Positions 1 to 13,067 are shown, counted from the first letter of the stretch. The stretch: DNA of 64,000 bases from Siphonodentalium dalli (GCA_032622095.1 CP136068.1:125059989-125123988); one strand, 5' to 3'. Numbers and translations are program-made. The notes: generated from the sequence alone by a model not told the origin.

Positions 1-2713
1 AACAAATCAGTGCCATCGGCCGCCACAATTACCTCTTTCCCATCTGGTGTCTGATATTGTCAGTTTTGATATCTGTCCAACGTGTGGATCAAGTGTTTCC
101 AAAACGTTGTCAGTGTCAGACAGAAGACCAGTTTCGTTATCTACAGCGTTGACAATTTCGCCAGCTGATTCTGTATCCGTTATGTCAGGCAATACTCTAT
201 CGGGTTATTCGACGACAGCCGATGTTAACTTGTTATAAAGAGCTACCGCTACTAGTATGTGGCCACGAATAGATGTTGAGATTGCATTTCCACTTATCAT
301 ATGTTGTACTGCATTAGGACCATATATTGTTTCCATTGCCTCTTCCAAACCAGATCCCTTCATCATGGAACAAATGCTCCCAAGACAGCACATCATGACG
401 TTGAATCCCCCGGGTCGACAAACGACATTCTACTGCATTTAACCACAGTAGCTGATCAAATGCCAAGCATGGGGTTGAAATGCTTTGTTTGATAGTCTGA
501 TTCTGTATGAAAAGCAACAGGACTCGTCAGACGGATTCAAGTCAATGATAGGCAAAAACACTTCTGATTTATTAGACGGGCCATTTGGGCACTCGGAGAA
601 TATATGTTCCATATAGACCCGACCAATTGGGTATAGGTGTGCTCACTTACTGGAAAGCCGCCCTGCATGCAAGAGCAAATCTGAATTGATATATGTGGGG
701 CAATGTGTGTACGAACTGTAGTTGGAGCAGAGGCTTGTGTGTGACTATTGAAAGTCACTTTTCGGGACAACTCATGTATTGGTGAATATAAGGCACTCCT
801 TTGCCTTTCACAATATCATCAACCTTGGATCTTTGTTGTCTTATGACTAACTGTTGTCTTGGTTGTAGTGGGGAATAATCGCGCGGAGTACATACAGCAA
901 TTATTTCCATTCCATGAAATGTCCCGTGACCATCTAGTGTTGCAACATTATGGTCCACGTTATCTGCAACTCACTGTGTAAACGTCCCTGGGAAATATGA
1001 AGCAGGAACACTGTCGTCATCTTCGGCCTGGATTACTGACTGCTTGTAATAAATAATGTATAGCATTTGTAAAGCGCCTTTCCCATGAGGCCCAAAGCGC
1101 TCAAAGTTTTTACAATTATTACCCTGATGAGCCTGAACATTCAGTAACCATCTACTGCTCCCCGGGGACAGGGGGAGGTACAGCCGGGAGTATGCGAGGA
1201 TACCATATGGCTAGCATACTGACAAGATCTTTCACTGCTCATTATCAGGTACCCTTGTAATGCATGGGTGGTGCAAAGCAGACACAGTACGAGCGACCTT
1301 GCTCAAGGGTCACAACTTGGCGCGAATTCAAACAGTGTACAATCAAACAATTGCACATCGCTCAAGTCGGCCAAGCCACTGCTGTGTGGAAACTCATAAC
1401 AGACCACCAGCCAGCCGCGAACTCGCCTCGCTTTGTTGACAGCGAAGACAAGTCCAACGCGCTAACCACTGGACCACGGAGCTCCACAACTCAACTTCAT
1501 AGTAATTAATCGAGAAGCCTAATCGCGATAGTTCCGTTACAAGCCAATTTGACCCAAATATATGGTCCAGCTCGACACCAAGGCCGATTAAAATCGGTAA
1601 TACCACTGATCGTGGTCGTGCTGCTTGAATAATAGACTGACCAATACTGATTTGCTTCAATTCTAAAGGAACCAGAACTTTCAACAGAGTTAGCAGATGG
1701 GCTGTAATCAAGCGTTTACCTCGCTCAACATCAGAAATGTCATCCATGCTAGGGTAAGGATGTACACTGTACTCCATCTCACTCAATTGAGCTCTGATAA
1801 TCTTGGCAGCTGCCATTACTATCCTCTCGGCTTCTTCCTCAATGTCATTTTTTTCTCGGCGTACCACTTATCATTGATTATGAAATTGGCCATATTTCTG
1901 AAACAAATAACGTTGATTCGACCATCCACATCAGCAAAAAACTATGAAGGTCCCATAGTGGTCAAGTAACTTCTCCTTTAGCCATTTTATGGAATATACT
2001 TCGGACCCACCAGAGAATTCTACCATCTTACTATGAAGTTCATAGAGAGTGTATAATTCGGCACCAGATTCTGACTCAATCCACTCACAGACAATTTGAA
2101 ACCATTGCTGCATTTCATAGTCTATTTTCCGACCGGACTGTGGCTTCGATCCATTGGTACTGTGATATATTTTTTCAACATGAAACGATTGAGACAACCG
2201 CAACCAGATCAATACAACCATGATGTTTTGTTTGGACAAAAAGATAAACGAATCCCCCCTTTTCGAGCAACACTATAATAACTTGTTGCGCAGTGGAAGT
2301 GTGGTGACACTTCGAACTTGTGTTCTAAGAGGATTGCTTTTATCGAAATGGGCATGTTGTCCACATATCAAGCAGTCATCTTTGTAATTGATAGGTAACA
2401 GGCTAGATCTGAGTTTTTTTGTCGATTACATCTCAACATTGCCACTAGCACTGCACAACCCTCTCTTAGAATCTGTAAAATCACGTCTGCATTTTCTATG
2501 TACCAACACATTTCTTATAGGACTTGCACTAATGCGACTATTTAAGTAACGCACGAGGTCTAGCCGACCACATTTCTCGCCGAAACTAATGAGGGTTAAT
2601 ATGCCTTTCTCCAAAACAGCAACTGATTGCTCTTCATCAAATCCAATACTACATATAACACATAAGTCAGCCAATAAATGACTAGTGTCCCCTGATGCCA
2701 ATTCCTCAGACAT
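1..2713 (-). pseudogene. Decayed gene for a large conserved protein with CxxC/HxxxC zinc-like motifs, split by a SINE
   Basis: Collinear minus-strand blocks give one broken protein that runs off the left edge. Block 2713-2426 has CVIC followed by VHRKCRRDF, a zinc-ligand pattern. After an in-frame stop comes DCLICGQHAHFD, a second CxxC. Block 2239-1931 has ELYTLYELHSKM. Block 1867-1520 has KQISIGQSIIQAARPRS and GLGVELDHIFGSNWL. After the SINE, YKQSV and DHNVATLDGHGTFHGM follow (about 1045-890). The last blocks have LAFDQLLW, MMCCLGSICSMMKGSGLEEA and IRGH (about 455-205). I recognise this motif order from large hypothetical proteins repeated in cnidarian, mollusc and fish annotations, often suspected to be mobile-element encoded. 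The biochemical function is unknown to me. In-frame stops and frameshifts in several blocks make it a pseudogene. Confidence 0.7.
1045..1490 (-). mobile_element. tRNA-derived SINE inserted in the decayed gene
   Basis: Read on the minus strand, the head has a Pol III A box (TGGTCCAGTGGTTAGCGCG) and a B-box-like GAGTTCGCGGC. The middle carries AGTGGCTTGGCCGA and GTTGTGACCCTTGAGCAAGG, which are shared with the SINE at 30727-31155. The 3' end has GAGCGCTTTGGGCC and AGGCGCTTTACAAATGC, then a TTATT-rich tail. It separates the host codons encoding INYYEV from those encoding YKQSV, so it landed in an existing coding sequence. No clean target-site duplication could be fixed. Confidence 0.8.
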
Positions 2714-4640
2714 ATCTATAATAATACACCTATTAATATGACACTCAAATAAACTATGATTAAACTCAAATGATAGAAAATGTGATTCTAATAAAACAAT
2801 TAATTACAACACCCTCACCAAGATAGCCTCACCAGTGATAATTACAATCAAATTGTCTCTAGCGTACGTTGACACCGTTAGGTTTCAGCAGGAGACGAAG
2901 TTTGACAAACCAATTTAATATAGAAATATTAATACACGTGTATCGATATGATAATAGTGCTGCGAAGTAGCTATGCGATGTGAGCGAGAGTTTGACTTGC
3001 ATACAAGTGACAAAATGTGTCGATGCTTTGTGGGTGGCGGACGCCTGGCAAATTAACAAAGGGCATTTGGATACACATAGTTCAGTACACAATGCTACAT
3101 TGTTTGGTGTGGCATTAATATACTATATGACGCATGAAGATCATATTTGACGCTCTTTACTAACTACATGTGTAATAGCCATTCATTGTGATTGCATGGG
3201 AGAATCAAAACAAAATGGGTTAAATGTGACCCCCTTGCACAGTTCTCAGGTTCATTATTTCCCAGTCGGATTTAGGTGGATTTTGGAATATTCATGAGAT
3301 ATCCACCACATACCTGCCCCAAACTCGGTTCTGAAAATATTTATATCAAGTTCAGCAGCTGAGTTAACAATTGCTCGCCTTTTATTGGGACAATGTACAT
3401 ATACTATACGGGTGTTCTCTGTTATATTAATAAAATAACCACTAATTTTCTATAAACATGCTACCAAAATGATTTAAAAGAATTACAAAATTACAAATAC
3501 CCCATAGTTGATCAATAAATAGGTAGTGTTATAGTTTTAAGTATTTTATTTTTTCCATTTTTTTTTTACCTGAAATTTCATGTTTTGGGGGTATGGTTAA
3601 TATTTTTCAGATATTTGTACTCTATGTTTAATTAAATTATCCAAGTTTCATAACGCCGTATTCAGGACATGCTTGTGCACATTTAAATATCATTTACGAC
3701 ACATTCCATGAACAAATCTCCAAACAATATACAATTTACTCGGATATATTTTTGAAAACGCGACACATTTTTGCGAAACTGAATGATATTTTCGTTAAAA
3801 AAATTAAAATTTCGCGGAAACTTTGGCCAATATTGACTTATTTACAAAGTTAAATACATACTGGATGTAATATATATCACAGTTACAATAATATATCAAT
3901 TTTATCTTGGTACCCAATGTTTGCCAATGAATCGCTCATTAGAAACTCAGCACACATATTTGAAAGAGGACCCCTATTTTAAAGTGATATAGAAAAAATT
4001 GCTCAAAGCGGATTTTAGCGGATTTTGGATATATTATTCTGGAGATATTCCCGCGTCCAATGACATAAAAACCGCTTCTCTACCAATTTCTTCTAGGTTC
4101 ACCATTTGTTTCGCCTTCTCCGACTATACTATATGTAGTATTGTTTTCTTCAACCACATGTGTGACTCATCCCTGGTATTTGAGGGGCTGAAGACTCATC
4201 CAAAACCAGTAATATCGTGTACAATAAACATTGGCACAACATGGGATGTCATCATGGCTGTGTGATATGGAGTAGACTGGCAATTATCGATTTTGCTAAG
4301 TTCAAATGTATTCTGCTAACCAGTGGTATCGCAGTGCTGTGCATCCAGATAATAACTATGTTATCATAAATGTTTTTGTATCATTTCCTATGTGTTATTG
4401 AATTTATACAAATAAATATGTTTAAACTAATAACTACTGGTGTTATGGCATGCGATGTTGGGAAGTACTATTCAAAATTGGTAAAATGAGAAATAGACAT
4501 GAACATGTAGGTCAGTTCTTAGATCAAATGCTCTGGTGAAAATAAGCACAATACAGGCTTCTTTTGAATGTCTCGTTTTACGCCCATATATAGCTTATTT
4601 GAGTACAAATACGCTCTGTATGGGCGTAAACTGTGTCGTT
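2714..4640. other. AT-rich intergenic sequence, no gene seen
   Basis: No open frame here resembles a known protein and none has convincing splice sites. The sequence is AT-rich with short homopolymer runs. Nothing else can be supported. Confidence 0.5.
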
Positions 4641-4649
4641 CAAAACAAG

Positions 4650-4830
4650 CCACTATTTAATCTTACTTTTTTCATCTACACGATTTACCAGGTTAACGCT
4701 CTTTATAATGTGTGTTCATTGCGGCCCGCGCAATTCAACGGAATTATAACGGGTATAAGTTACATATGATCCTATTTCAGAATCAAATAATTCCAATATG
4801 AACCTATGTGAACATTAGGTCCCATTTGCA
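4650..4830 (+). repeat. Diverged direct repeat, copy 1
   Basis: This stretch shares ordered blocks with 5018-5195: ATTTAATCT-ACTTTTTTCATC, a GCGGCCCGC-like block preceded by CATT or CACT, TTTCAGAATCAAATAA, and TTAGGTCC. The spacing between copies is about 360 bp. It also holds AACGCTCTTTAT at 4695-4706, the reverse complement of the AATAAAGAGCGTT motif found elsewhere in the window. The origin is unknown. Confidence 0.6.
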
Positions 4831-5017
4831 GGAGGATATCTTGAACCAGCCTCTTCTCGCGTAAATAAGCGTATGTAAAACTTATTTTATGCACACGAAA
4901 TAGGCCCATATAGCGATTTTTTGAATCTAATTAAGCTCTATATCAACCTAAATGATACACGATCAAACAGTCTGATATGAGCTTAAGTTCAATTCGAAAT
5001 AAGCTCATAGAGGCAAT

Positions 5018-5195
5018 ATTTAATCTACTTTTTTCATCGGCACGACGTATCAGATGAACACCATTTATGATGTGTTTTCACTGCGGCCCGCCCATTCAAA
5101 GGAACGGATATTAATCACACAAGAGCTTATTTCAGAATCAAATAAGTTCCATATAAACCTATATGAATGGTTAGGTCCTATGTGGACATATTTGC
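5018..5195 (+). repeat. Diverged direct repeat, copy 2
   Basis: This is the second copy of the unit at 4650-4830. It keeps the block order (CTACTTTTTTCATC, TGCGGCCCGC, TTTCAGAATCAAATAA, TTAGGTCC) with clear divergence between the blocks, so the duplication is not recent. Confidence 0.6.
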
Positions 5196-5199
5196 TCTC

Positions 5200-6700
5200 G
5201 ATGCTATGTTGTTTGAACAGTTACCTAGCTAAGGGAGCTTTCTATTAGTTTGTTTCTTATAAAATGAACACCTGTAAGTTCAATAGAGATGGAAACAAAG
5301 TTCATAGCTTATTAGAAGATGATTGAGGTCACATGGATTCAAATGAAATGAACATGTTTAAGCTCAATAATTGTTTCAATAATGCAAGGAATAACATGAC
5401 TTCTAGTTAACAATACATTTATAGGACTGAGTCCAAGCCAATTAACTTATCTCTAAAGTTGAATTATAGATAGTAATGCGAGAAGTCTATCACACGATGC
5501 CAATCGAAACAACATCAATTGTTGCAAAGTTGGTTCCGTTTAGAAAAGGCTATACGTGTATAACATGTAATACCAATGAACTCGAGTGTCCCGGACATTA
5601 TATCTTCTCCAGTTTGAAAATTCACTTAATTATTATAACCCGGAGATACGAGGGATACCCTCCCCAATACCGTAGATGTTATAGTTATACGTCGTACCGA
5701 TATTCCGTACCCAGGAACAATGTTCAAAAATATAAAATCTGAATTATTATATAAAAATGAACATATGCTCGATTTATCCTTATTTAAGTCGCTGTGACTG
5801 AATATGGAATATGAAAGACGTTTTAAATGAAGTAAGCGAGAATTTAAACAAATAGTTGTTTTAAATGCTTTTTCTCAGTCTGAAATTCCATAAAACAAAT
5901 GTTTTGTATAAATGCGTTTGACCAGCAAGGGCTATGACTGGTAAATATACAGTTAGACTGGGTCAATATCAATTGGGCACACACAGGTTGATGTTTTGAA
6001 AAATTCACAAGTTGCAGTGGTAATGTAACATCATGTTGAGGCAGATGTTGGGGTTATATCGGCTAAATTATACATCTTTTTGACCACAGTTGTTGGAACC
6101 AAATACAAGAAGACGTTTATTTGACATCCAAGTTATTATAAAAAGAGGGGTAAAAATCTTTCTGACATTGGATCTAGCAATTTTGCTTGGACTACCAATT
6201 GGGATGACAATGGTTCATATCTATTTCTATTGTTTAGGGTGGGTCAAACTCCAAATACTGGTATGATTTATAATACGGTATACTGGTAGTAGTTAACAGT
6301 ATCAGCAATTAAGAATGGGTACACATTTGTAATCGTTACATACTACGCGTTCATTTTGGGCTAAAATATCTGTCAGTAGTTACGTGACTGGTCTATTCTG
6401 GTTGTGGTTCACAAGATATCGAACCTTGTTAGCGTGACTCGGAATGGGTAAGTTCTCGTACGTAATGATCACATTACTGCTTAACCTCTTCAGTGCTAAT
6501 GATGTTATGACGTCGAGTGCTGGGCCGATGCCGTTATGACCATTACCCAGTGGAAAATATAACGGGAATATCACGAAAACCACAAAACTGACTCAGTTGA
6601 AACGCCAGTATCATTCGCAATCGCAGAAACTTCGAAACACAGTTGTTCCGATGCACCAATCTACGAATTCCAGTTTTGAATAATGACCGACTGCTAGTAT
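5200..6700. other. Intergenic sequence, no gene seen
   Basis: Only short random-looking open frames occur. No protein family, RNA gene or repeat could be recognised. Confidence 0.45.
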
Positions 6701-6702
6701 GC

Positions 6703-6778
6703 TGACGTAGGTCCGTACTCAGTACGGACGTATATCACACAGCGTGACATATTACGTCCAAACTCAGTACTGACGTAT
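6703..6778. repeat. Short palindrome with a degenerate second copy
   Basis: GTCCGTACT-C-AGTACGGAC at 6711-6729 is a near-perfect 19-base palindrome flanked by ACGTA/ACGTAT. A degenerate copy (ACGTCC-AAACTCAGTACTGACGT) follows at about 6754-6775. It could be a small hairpin or the remains of a foldback. No further function is evident. Confidence 0.5.
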
Positions 6779-7941
6779 AGCAGCTAATATATTATTATCG
6801 GTCCCGTGTTTCAATTTTGTTACATAACGTTCCCCGTGAACATCCAATGGTTATTGTTAATAATAAAATACTCGACTCGCTGCTATCACTCGATTATCCG
6901 ATAACATATTAATGACTGCAACGTCCCTTGGGTGTTTTTAACATATTCCATATGATCCGTGACGTGAACGCAGGGCAGAATTTCTGACTGATCAATACAA
7001 CTCATCAAGGATCATTTAGGACGATAACTAATCGCTAAACTATCCATCGGTTTATGATATGTTGATCTTCACGACGCGCATTGCGTTATTTCTGATCACA
7101 GATATTGATATATTATATATAGGGTACATGGCATGCATAGCATAATTGGGAGCAGTACATGGGACAATAAAAGACAAGCACCAGGTTTAGAGATACTACA
7201 CTTCTCAGCGCTACTGATATGGAATAAAAAGAACATTAATGTTGATAGAAATATGGTCACTCATGCACGGATTGGTTATATTAGTTTAGTCAATTTTATG
7301 ACGGCGAAATTCGCTACCCGCAGATGTGAGAAAAAACACTATATCATCCGTGTAATATCTATATGGGATGCATAGTCCCCTGTGGTCTTTCCTCTGTGAT
7401 CTGAACGCTGTCTGCATCAATTCTCATAGGTGGACACTTTAGACTGACAACTATTCACTGAATTATTCACGGGGTTTGTGGAAGGCTTTGCTCATTTTGA
7501 TGTACACCTCGTGACGTATTGAGCGCGAACATTGGGAATGGAACCGATATATTGGATGTGCCATGAACATATATATATCGGGAAATAGCATCGCGATCAA
7601 TAACACGCAACGGGTCTGGTGATACCCCACTTGGTGGCTCTTCTGATTTAGAATACAAGCAATATCAATGTTGATAGCGATTGGAACATACACGCGGGAT
7701 AGCTTAAAGTCAATGACCACACAAAGCGTCAAACAACTGTACCCAAGAGATCTAGATTCGAGAAGAAAAACGGAGATATTCGCCGCCGATTGTCGAATCG
7801 AATACTGAGATTGAATATATATAATTTCGAATATCGAATATCCGTAGGGCATTAATCCAGATCTTTCGCGCAGAGAAACCATCGGCTTCTACTTTATATT
7901 CACAACGCGATCGCTGCAAGTTATTAAGTCAATTTCCTGAC

Positions 7942-7947
7942 CACGTG
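7942..7947. promoter_or_regulatory. CACGTG E-box just upstream of the PAN exon start
   Basis: A perfect palindromic CACGTG sits 11 bases before the ATG at 7958. CACGTG is the core site of bHLH-zipper factors such as USF and Myc/Max. A regulatory role here is inference, since the transcription start is not known. Confidence 0.25.
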
Positions 7948-7957
7948 ATCCGACGTA

Positions 7958-8280
7958 ATGTTTTCAATTCAACTTCTCGACATTATGTTTCTTCTAGCCT
8001 CGAATCTAATTGTTCGTGGAGTTTGTGTCGTGGATACGATGAGATTTGAGCGGCTCCCATCGTTTGATGATGTCACGTTGGACGACGGGGCCCTCGTTGA
8101 TGTTTTCAGTGTGTATCCATACTCTGAACTGCTCTGTGCTATAAGTTGTGCAAGAACTCCCGGATGCCTTGTCGTGGTTGTAAACATAAACTTACTGACG
8201 TGCAGAACGTATGGTGCTGCTTACAAGATGACGACCACCAGTCAAGCCGGGAATATAGTTTTGAAGATGAAAAGAGGTTG
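7958..8280 (+). CDS. Signal peptide plus PAN/apple-like domain, first exon
   Basis: The ATG at 7958 opens a hydrophobic leader (MFSIQLLDIMFLLASNLIV) typical of a secretory signal peptide. A compact cysteine-bearing domain follows, with the core LLCAISCARTPGCLVVVV then CRTYG, which fits the PAN/apple fold. The frame runs to a stop at 8294-8296. However, a strong donor-like GTATGT lies at 8281, so I end the exon at 8280 (leaves two bases of a codon). A weaker donor, GTTGGT at 8277, would leave one base, matching the phase of the lectin exon at 18919. The product is probably a secreted recognition protein. An AATAAA at about 8661 could instead end a short transcript. Confidence 0.6.
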
Positions 8281-8299
8281 GTATGTTGGAAAATGACGG

Positions 8300-9519
8300 C
8301 ATTGAGATTTTCCTTTAATCGCCCAGACAAGCATGCGTTTAGTGTGCCTGTCATTTGCAGAATGAGGTCCACAGAGCGTGGATTTGGTGACACTAAATTC
8401 ATCCTCGGGGGACCTCATTCTTTTTACATCTCATCTTCCCTGGAACGTTTCGTTATTATAAAATTGTTAACATGCAAGGCTATGTTGTTCATACAGCTGG
8501 AAAAATGTTCTGACTAACTTTTATGAAATTCGTTGTGGACAGCTTTACCTAAACTTGTACATATTATGTACCTCTGATTGATGTATATGTTGTCTCAGCT
8601 GTCAAATGCCTCGATTGCTTGTCCTTTGCATTTTGCCGGATATCAAATGTCAGTTGTAGAATAAATTATGGAATGGATCTTTCCACGAATATTAATTGGT
8701 GGCAGGAACCTATGGTTACTGGGGCCTAATTTGTAATTGTTGAATGGTCTCGTACAAAATGTCACAAAGGATCTCCCAAAACACACCAGGATCTCCCAAA
8801 TGTGCAAAAAAAACAAAACCAAAAAAACACGTAGGATCTCAATGTCGATTCAAGGATACGGACCTGCGGTGAAATCAAACTCAAAGCGAACGAAATTTCT
8901 ATTCAGTTGAAATTTCACTCAGATCAAAACAAAATACTTGTAATAATAATAATAACTAGCGGCTTTTCGAATTCCCGATGGAAAATTCGTATACTTCCAT
9001 ATAATTAAACGTTTGTAATGATTCTCGTTTTACAAGTATTGCACTTCACCGCTCTCTATTCCTTCTTCTCTCTTCCTATTTCTCGCGTTGATGCTACTTT
9101 TATGTTTTGATTTTCTTGATGTACACCTGTTTGTTTGTTTCCACTGTCATCCGTAGTTGACTAAAGTCTCAGGTACTGTGTTTCTCTGGTACTTTGTGCA
9201 CAAGTACTTTTCTCAGTGGATGTTTGACGTCACGTTATATCTGGGAAAATTCAATTTACATGACTAAATAGTAGCATTGAGTTGCCCGTACACTTCTGAA
9301 CTATGTTATGAGACTGCTTTAATGATTCAATACCAATAGGTATTTCTGTACACGCACCAAGATGGACACCTCTGCCAAATTACAGACATTGTAATTTGTA
9401 TCACAATGCAGACAAAACTATTGAGTGGACAAATAGTCATACTATGTTTCTTGATATAAACGGTAAATATTGTTCCATGCTCACATACAAGATACAATTA
9501 AGTTAGAGGTACGTACGTT
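8300..9519. other. Probable intron or intergenic sequence
   Basis: The open frame running through 8146-8517 is mostly an overlapping shadow of the PAN exon and shows no recognisable domain past 8296. An AATAAA occurs near 8661. The rest is AT-rich sequence with no gene seen. Confidence 0.45.
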
Positions 9520-9831
9520 TTACGATATATAGCGTCGCCATGAGTAAACCATTCGCTCTAAAAGTTAGGAAATCGCTCTCAAGTTGCGCATTGATACACC
9601 TAATAACATCCAGTCATAAAAAAGTTATATCCCCATGTTTGATTTTTGAAGTGTTTTTCCAACTTTGGTTTTCGGTGGAATTTACCAATTTGAACCCACC
9701 GAATGCGAGCTCTCCGTTGGGCAGGTTGTTTCTTCAGTAGAACGCTCGAAGTTTGGGAGATTATCTATGGTATATCAAAATACCTGCTCCTGCATTAGCT
9801 CGCTCTTTCATTAGCCCGTTTGGATTTGGCG
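9520..9831 (+). repeat. Diverged direct repeat left of the LINE
   Basis: About 310 bases match 12744-13067 in order: CGCCATGAGTAAACC, AGTTGCGC, TTTGAACCCACC-like blocks, AACGCTCGAAGTTTGGGA and the closing TTAGCCCGTTTGGATTTGGCG. Identity looks moderate, so the repeat pair is older than a simple target duplication. No coding sense was found on either strand. Confidence 0.6.
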
Positions 9832-9849
9832 GGGAAAATAGGTTAGTGA

Positions 9850-12733
9850 TACAACACTTAACTATTCTCATTTAAAAGACATTATACAGAAAAAAATATT
9901 CCAAAAATAATACGATCCGATGGCTCAGAAACCGAGGACTTTTATCAAATTTTACAAGAACAAGAAAACTTCTATAGAGATTTATATAAATCTAAAGTTA
10001 AAAATAAGGAACAAATAACATCACAAGATGATTTTTGGGACCAAGATAACCCCTTTTTGAATACCCTAGATCAAAATGAGGGACCCTTAATTAATTTAGA
10101 ATGTGTAAATGTTTTGAAAAATATGAAAAATGACCGTTCACCAGGAAGTGATGGCTTCACTGCCAGTTTTTATAAATTCTTTTGGAAAGACCTAGGACAA
10201 TTCGTGACTAATTCTCTTAATTGTGGTTACAGCCAACTTGAACTCTCTATAACACAGAAATGTGGTATAATAACATGTATCCCAAAACCAAATAAAGATA
10301 AAGCGCATTTGAAAAATTGGAGACCTATCTCACTTCTCAATATAGACATGAAAATTGCATCAGCAGTGATAGCTAATAGACTAAAAAAATACCTCCCTAA
10401 ATTAATTTCCAACTCCCAACTTGGTTTTATGTCTGGACGGTATATTGGAGAATCCTCTCGACTGACACTAGATTTGATTGACAAATGTGAAAAAAAATGA
10501 TATTTCAGGGATATTAGCAATCTTGGATTTTGAAAAAGCATTTGACTCATTAGAGTGGTCTTACATAGAGAAGTGCTTAGACTTTTTCAAATTTGGAACT
10601 TCAATTAAAAGATGGGTGAAAACCTTCTACACATATATCTATAGCTATGTAATAAATAATGGTAATCTTTCAAATAAAATACAAATTTGCAGAGGAGTAA
10701 GGCAAGGAGTCCCTCTATCGCCATATCTTTTTATTCTCGCTGTAGAAATCTTAAGTGCAAATCTAAAATTTAACCCGGACATAAAAGGTATTGAGTTAAA
10801 TGGATCAGAATACTTACTCTCACAATACGCAGACGACCTCACACTCTTCCTTCAGGATGATCAAAAATCTCTCAATGTTGCACTTAATACATTTGATAAA
10901 TTTAGTGCCATATCAGGTTTAAAAGATAACTTTGACAAAACAGAAGCAGTCTGGATTGGGGCAAAAAGGGGTTGTGGTGAAGAAAAGGTGACTGACCAAA
11001 GAATATCCTGGAATCACAAAATATCATTCAAAATTCTTGGCATTGAAATAGATTTGTACAGTGAAAATTACATACAAAATAACTACAAGAATAAACTAAT
11101 GAAAATTGAAAAACTACTAAATGACTGGTCTCTATGGTAAGACTACAGTGGTTAAAACATTGTCGTTGCCAATGCTAACTCACTGTCTTACAGTATTACC
11201 ATCACCTTCGATTGAAATGCAAAACCAAATTCAAACAGTATTTTTCAAATTTCTTTGGTCAGGTAAACCAGACAAAATTAAGAGAAATATTATTATTAAT
11301 GAATTAGAAGCAGGTGGCCTTAAATTTCCTCATTTGGAATCTTTTAATAAAGCATTGAACTGACATGGATAAAACAAATGTTGAACCCAAATATTGAAAC
11401 TAGTTGGAAATCGATACTTATTGATGAGTTAGAACAACTTGGGGTGAAAAAATTTGGAAATTAAACAAAGAAGGGCTGAACTTAATTGGTAAAAAATTGA
11501 ATACTTTCTGGAAAGATGTACTTAAATCATGGTCTTGCTGGCAAACTATATCTATCACCACAACCCCAGAAGATATCCAAAGCGAACCGCTCTTTTACCA
11601 CAAGAATATCAGAATAAACCGAAAAATGGTCTTCTATAAGACTTTTTAAATGATTTAATAAATGATGAAACCTCTGGCATAATGCAATATGAGGAATTTT
11701 GTAGCAAGTGTGATTTACAAACTCCCTTCACCACCTATATAGGCCTGATTACAGCCTTACCAAAGGCATGGGAAGACTGTTTATCGACATCAATTCACCT
11801 TAACAGTGTGACATCTGATTATATAATTAGATTAAAAAACTGTGAAAAAGCTTGCAGAGAGTTTTACCCCATTTTCTTGAATGAAATTATCCTGTCACCC
11901 CAAACATCTCAGAAAAAATGGCAAGACCGCCTTGGGAAAATATTTTCAGCTGAGCAGTGGAAATCAATATACAATAACACGGCCAGAATAACAAATGACA
12001 CTGGGCTTTTATCTTTCCAATTCAAAATGAATCATGATATCTTATACACAAATTCAAAGCTTTTTAAATGCAAATTATCAGAAACTGAGTTGTGCTGCTT
12101 CTGTCAAGAACAAAAGGAAACACTGCTTCACTTTTTTTTTATGAATGCCCAGTTTCTAAATCAGTACTATTGTCATTACATGAAAAAATAGCGGAAAAAT
12201 GTAATATAAACTTTGACATTTCACCAGAACGGGTAACCTTGGGTTGCAATATAATTGAGACTGAAATAGATAATATAATTAGTCTTTGTATTTTACTATA
12301 TAAAAGGTATATATATTCCTATAAATTCAGGAACAGTGAACCTTCAGTGAAGGGCTTAATAGAAACAATACAGCATTATAAAAACATAGATGAGGTACCA
12401 TTGAAACGCTTCTCCACTAGGAAGGAAAAAACTTTCTTTGAAAGATGGAAACTTTTAAATTCTCTATTCACAACAAGTCACACTGTTAGGGTGGTTAGCC
12501 GTAGTAGAGACTCTATACCTGTTTAGATGCTTCCCTAAATTAAACTTATATGAAGTTCTCATTTCTATTTTTTATATCATTGAAATGTGGAGAATAATTG
12601 AAACTGAATATCTAATTGTAATCCTCTTTAATTTCTGCAATTTTTGCCAAATGTCTGTATTTTTTGTATGACAAGTCTGAATGAGTATATATTTTTGATC
12701 GCAATAAAAATTATTTAAATTAAAAAAAAAAAA
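9850..12733 (+). pseudogene. 5'-truncated Tx1/L1-type LINE, reverse transcriptase ORF with frameshifts
   Basis: This is the reverse transcriptase part of a non-LTR retrotransposon. The endonuclease is missing, so the copy is 5'-truncated. In order it has SPGSDGFTASFYKFFW, IPKPNKDK and NWRPISLLN, then LDFEKAFDSLEW (catalytic Asp motif), RGVRQGVPLSPYLFILAVEI, and YADDLTLFL (catalytic YADD). A long C-terminal region ends at 12526. It ends in an A-rich 3' UTR and poly-A (about 12721-12733). The frame breaks at an A8 run (10490-10497), near 11140, between 11360 and 11680 with stops, and at a T9 run (12132-12140). The motif spacing fits the Tx1 group of the L1 clade. The same clade recurs at 57891-59816. 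Confidence 0.85.
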
Positions 12734-12743
12734 ATACTCATTC

Positions 12744-13067
12744 ACCTTATAAAGCCTCGCCACGAGTAAACCTTTGGCTTTAGTGCGATTTGAAGAGACA
12801 TGACAAAGTTGCGCCTGAGCACTAGCTATCACATCCACTTATAATATATAAATATTTTTTATCTTCATGTGTGATTTTTTGACAAATTTCCCCCCTTTGA
12901 TTTTCGTTGGGATTTGCCAAAAGTTTGAACCCACCTGAAGCGATGTCGCTTTTGGACATGTTGCTTTTATAGTAGAGTGGTCAAACTTTGGGATCGTACC
13001 CACACGATACCGGCGTATATGCTACTGCATTAATCTTGCTAATTAATTAGCCCGTTTGGATTTGGCG
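12744..13067 (+). repeat. Diverged direct repeat right of the LINE
   Basis: Partner of 9520-9831. It starts right after the LINE poly-A (CGCCACGAGTAAACC) and ends with TTAGCCCGTTTGGATTTGGCG. The LINE is therefore sandwiched between two members of one unclassified repeat family. Confidence 0.6.

Noticed and set aside
1130-1160. CTGATGAG resembling the core of a hammerhead ribozyme
   Set aside because: The required CGAAA partner and three stems could not be found; it is part of a SINE.
8146-8517. 123-codon open frame overlapping the PAN exon
   Set aside because: It overlaps the PAN frame in another frame and its unique part has no recognisable domain.
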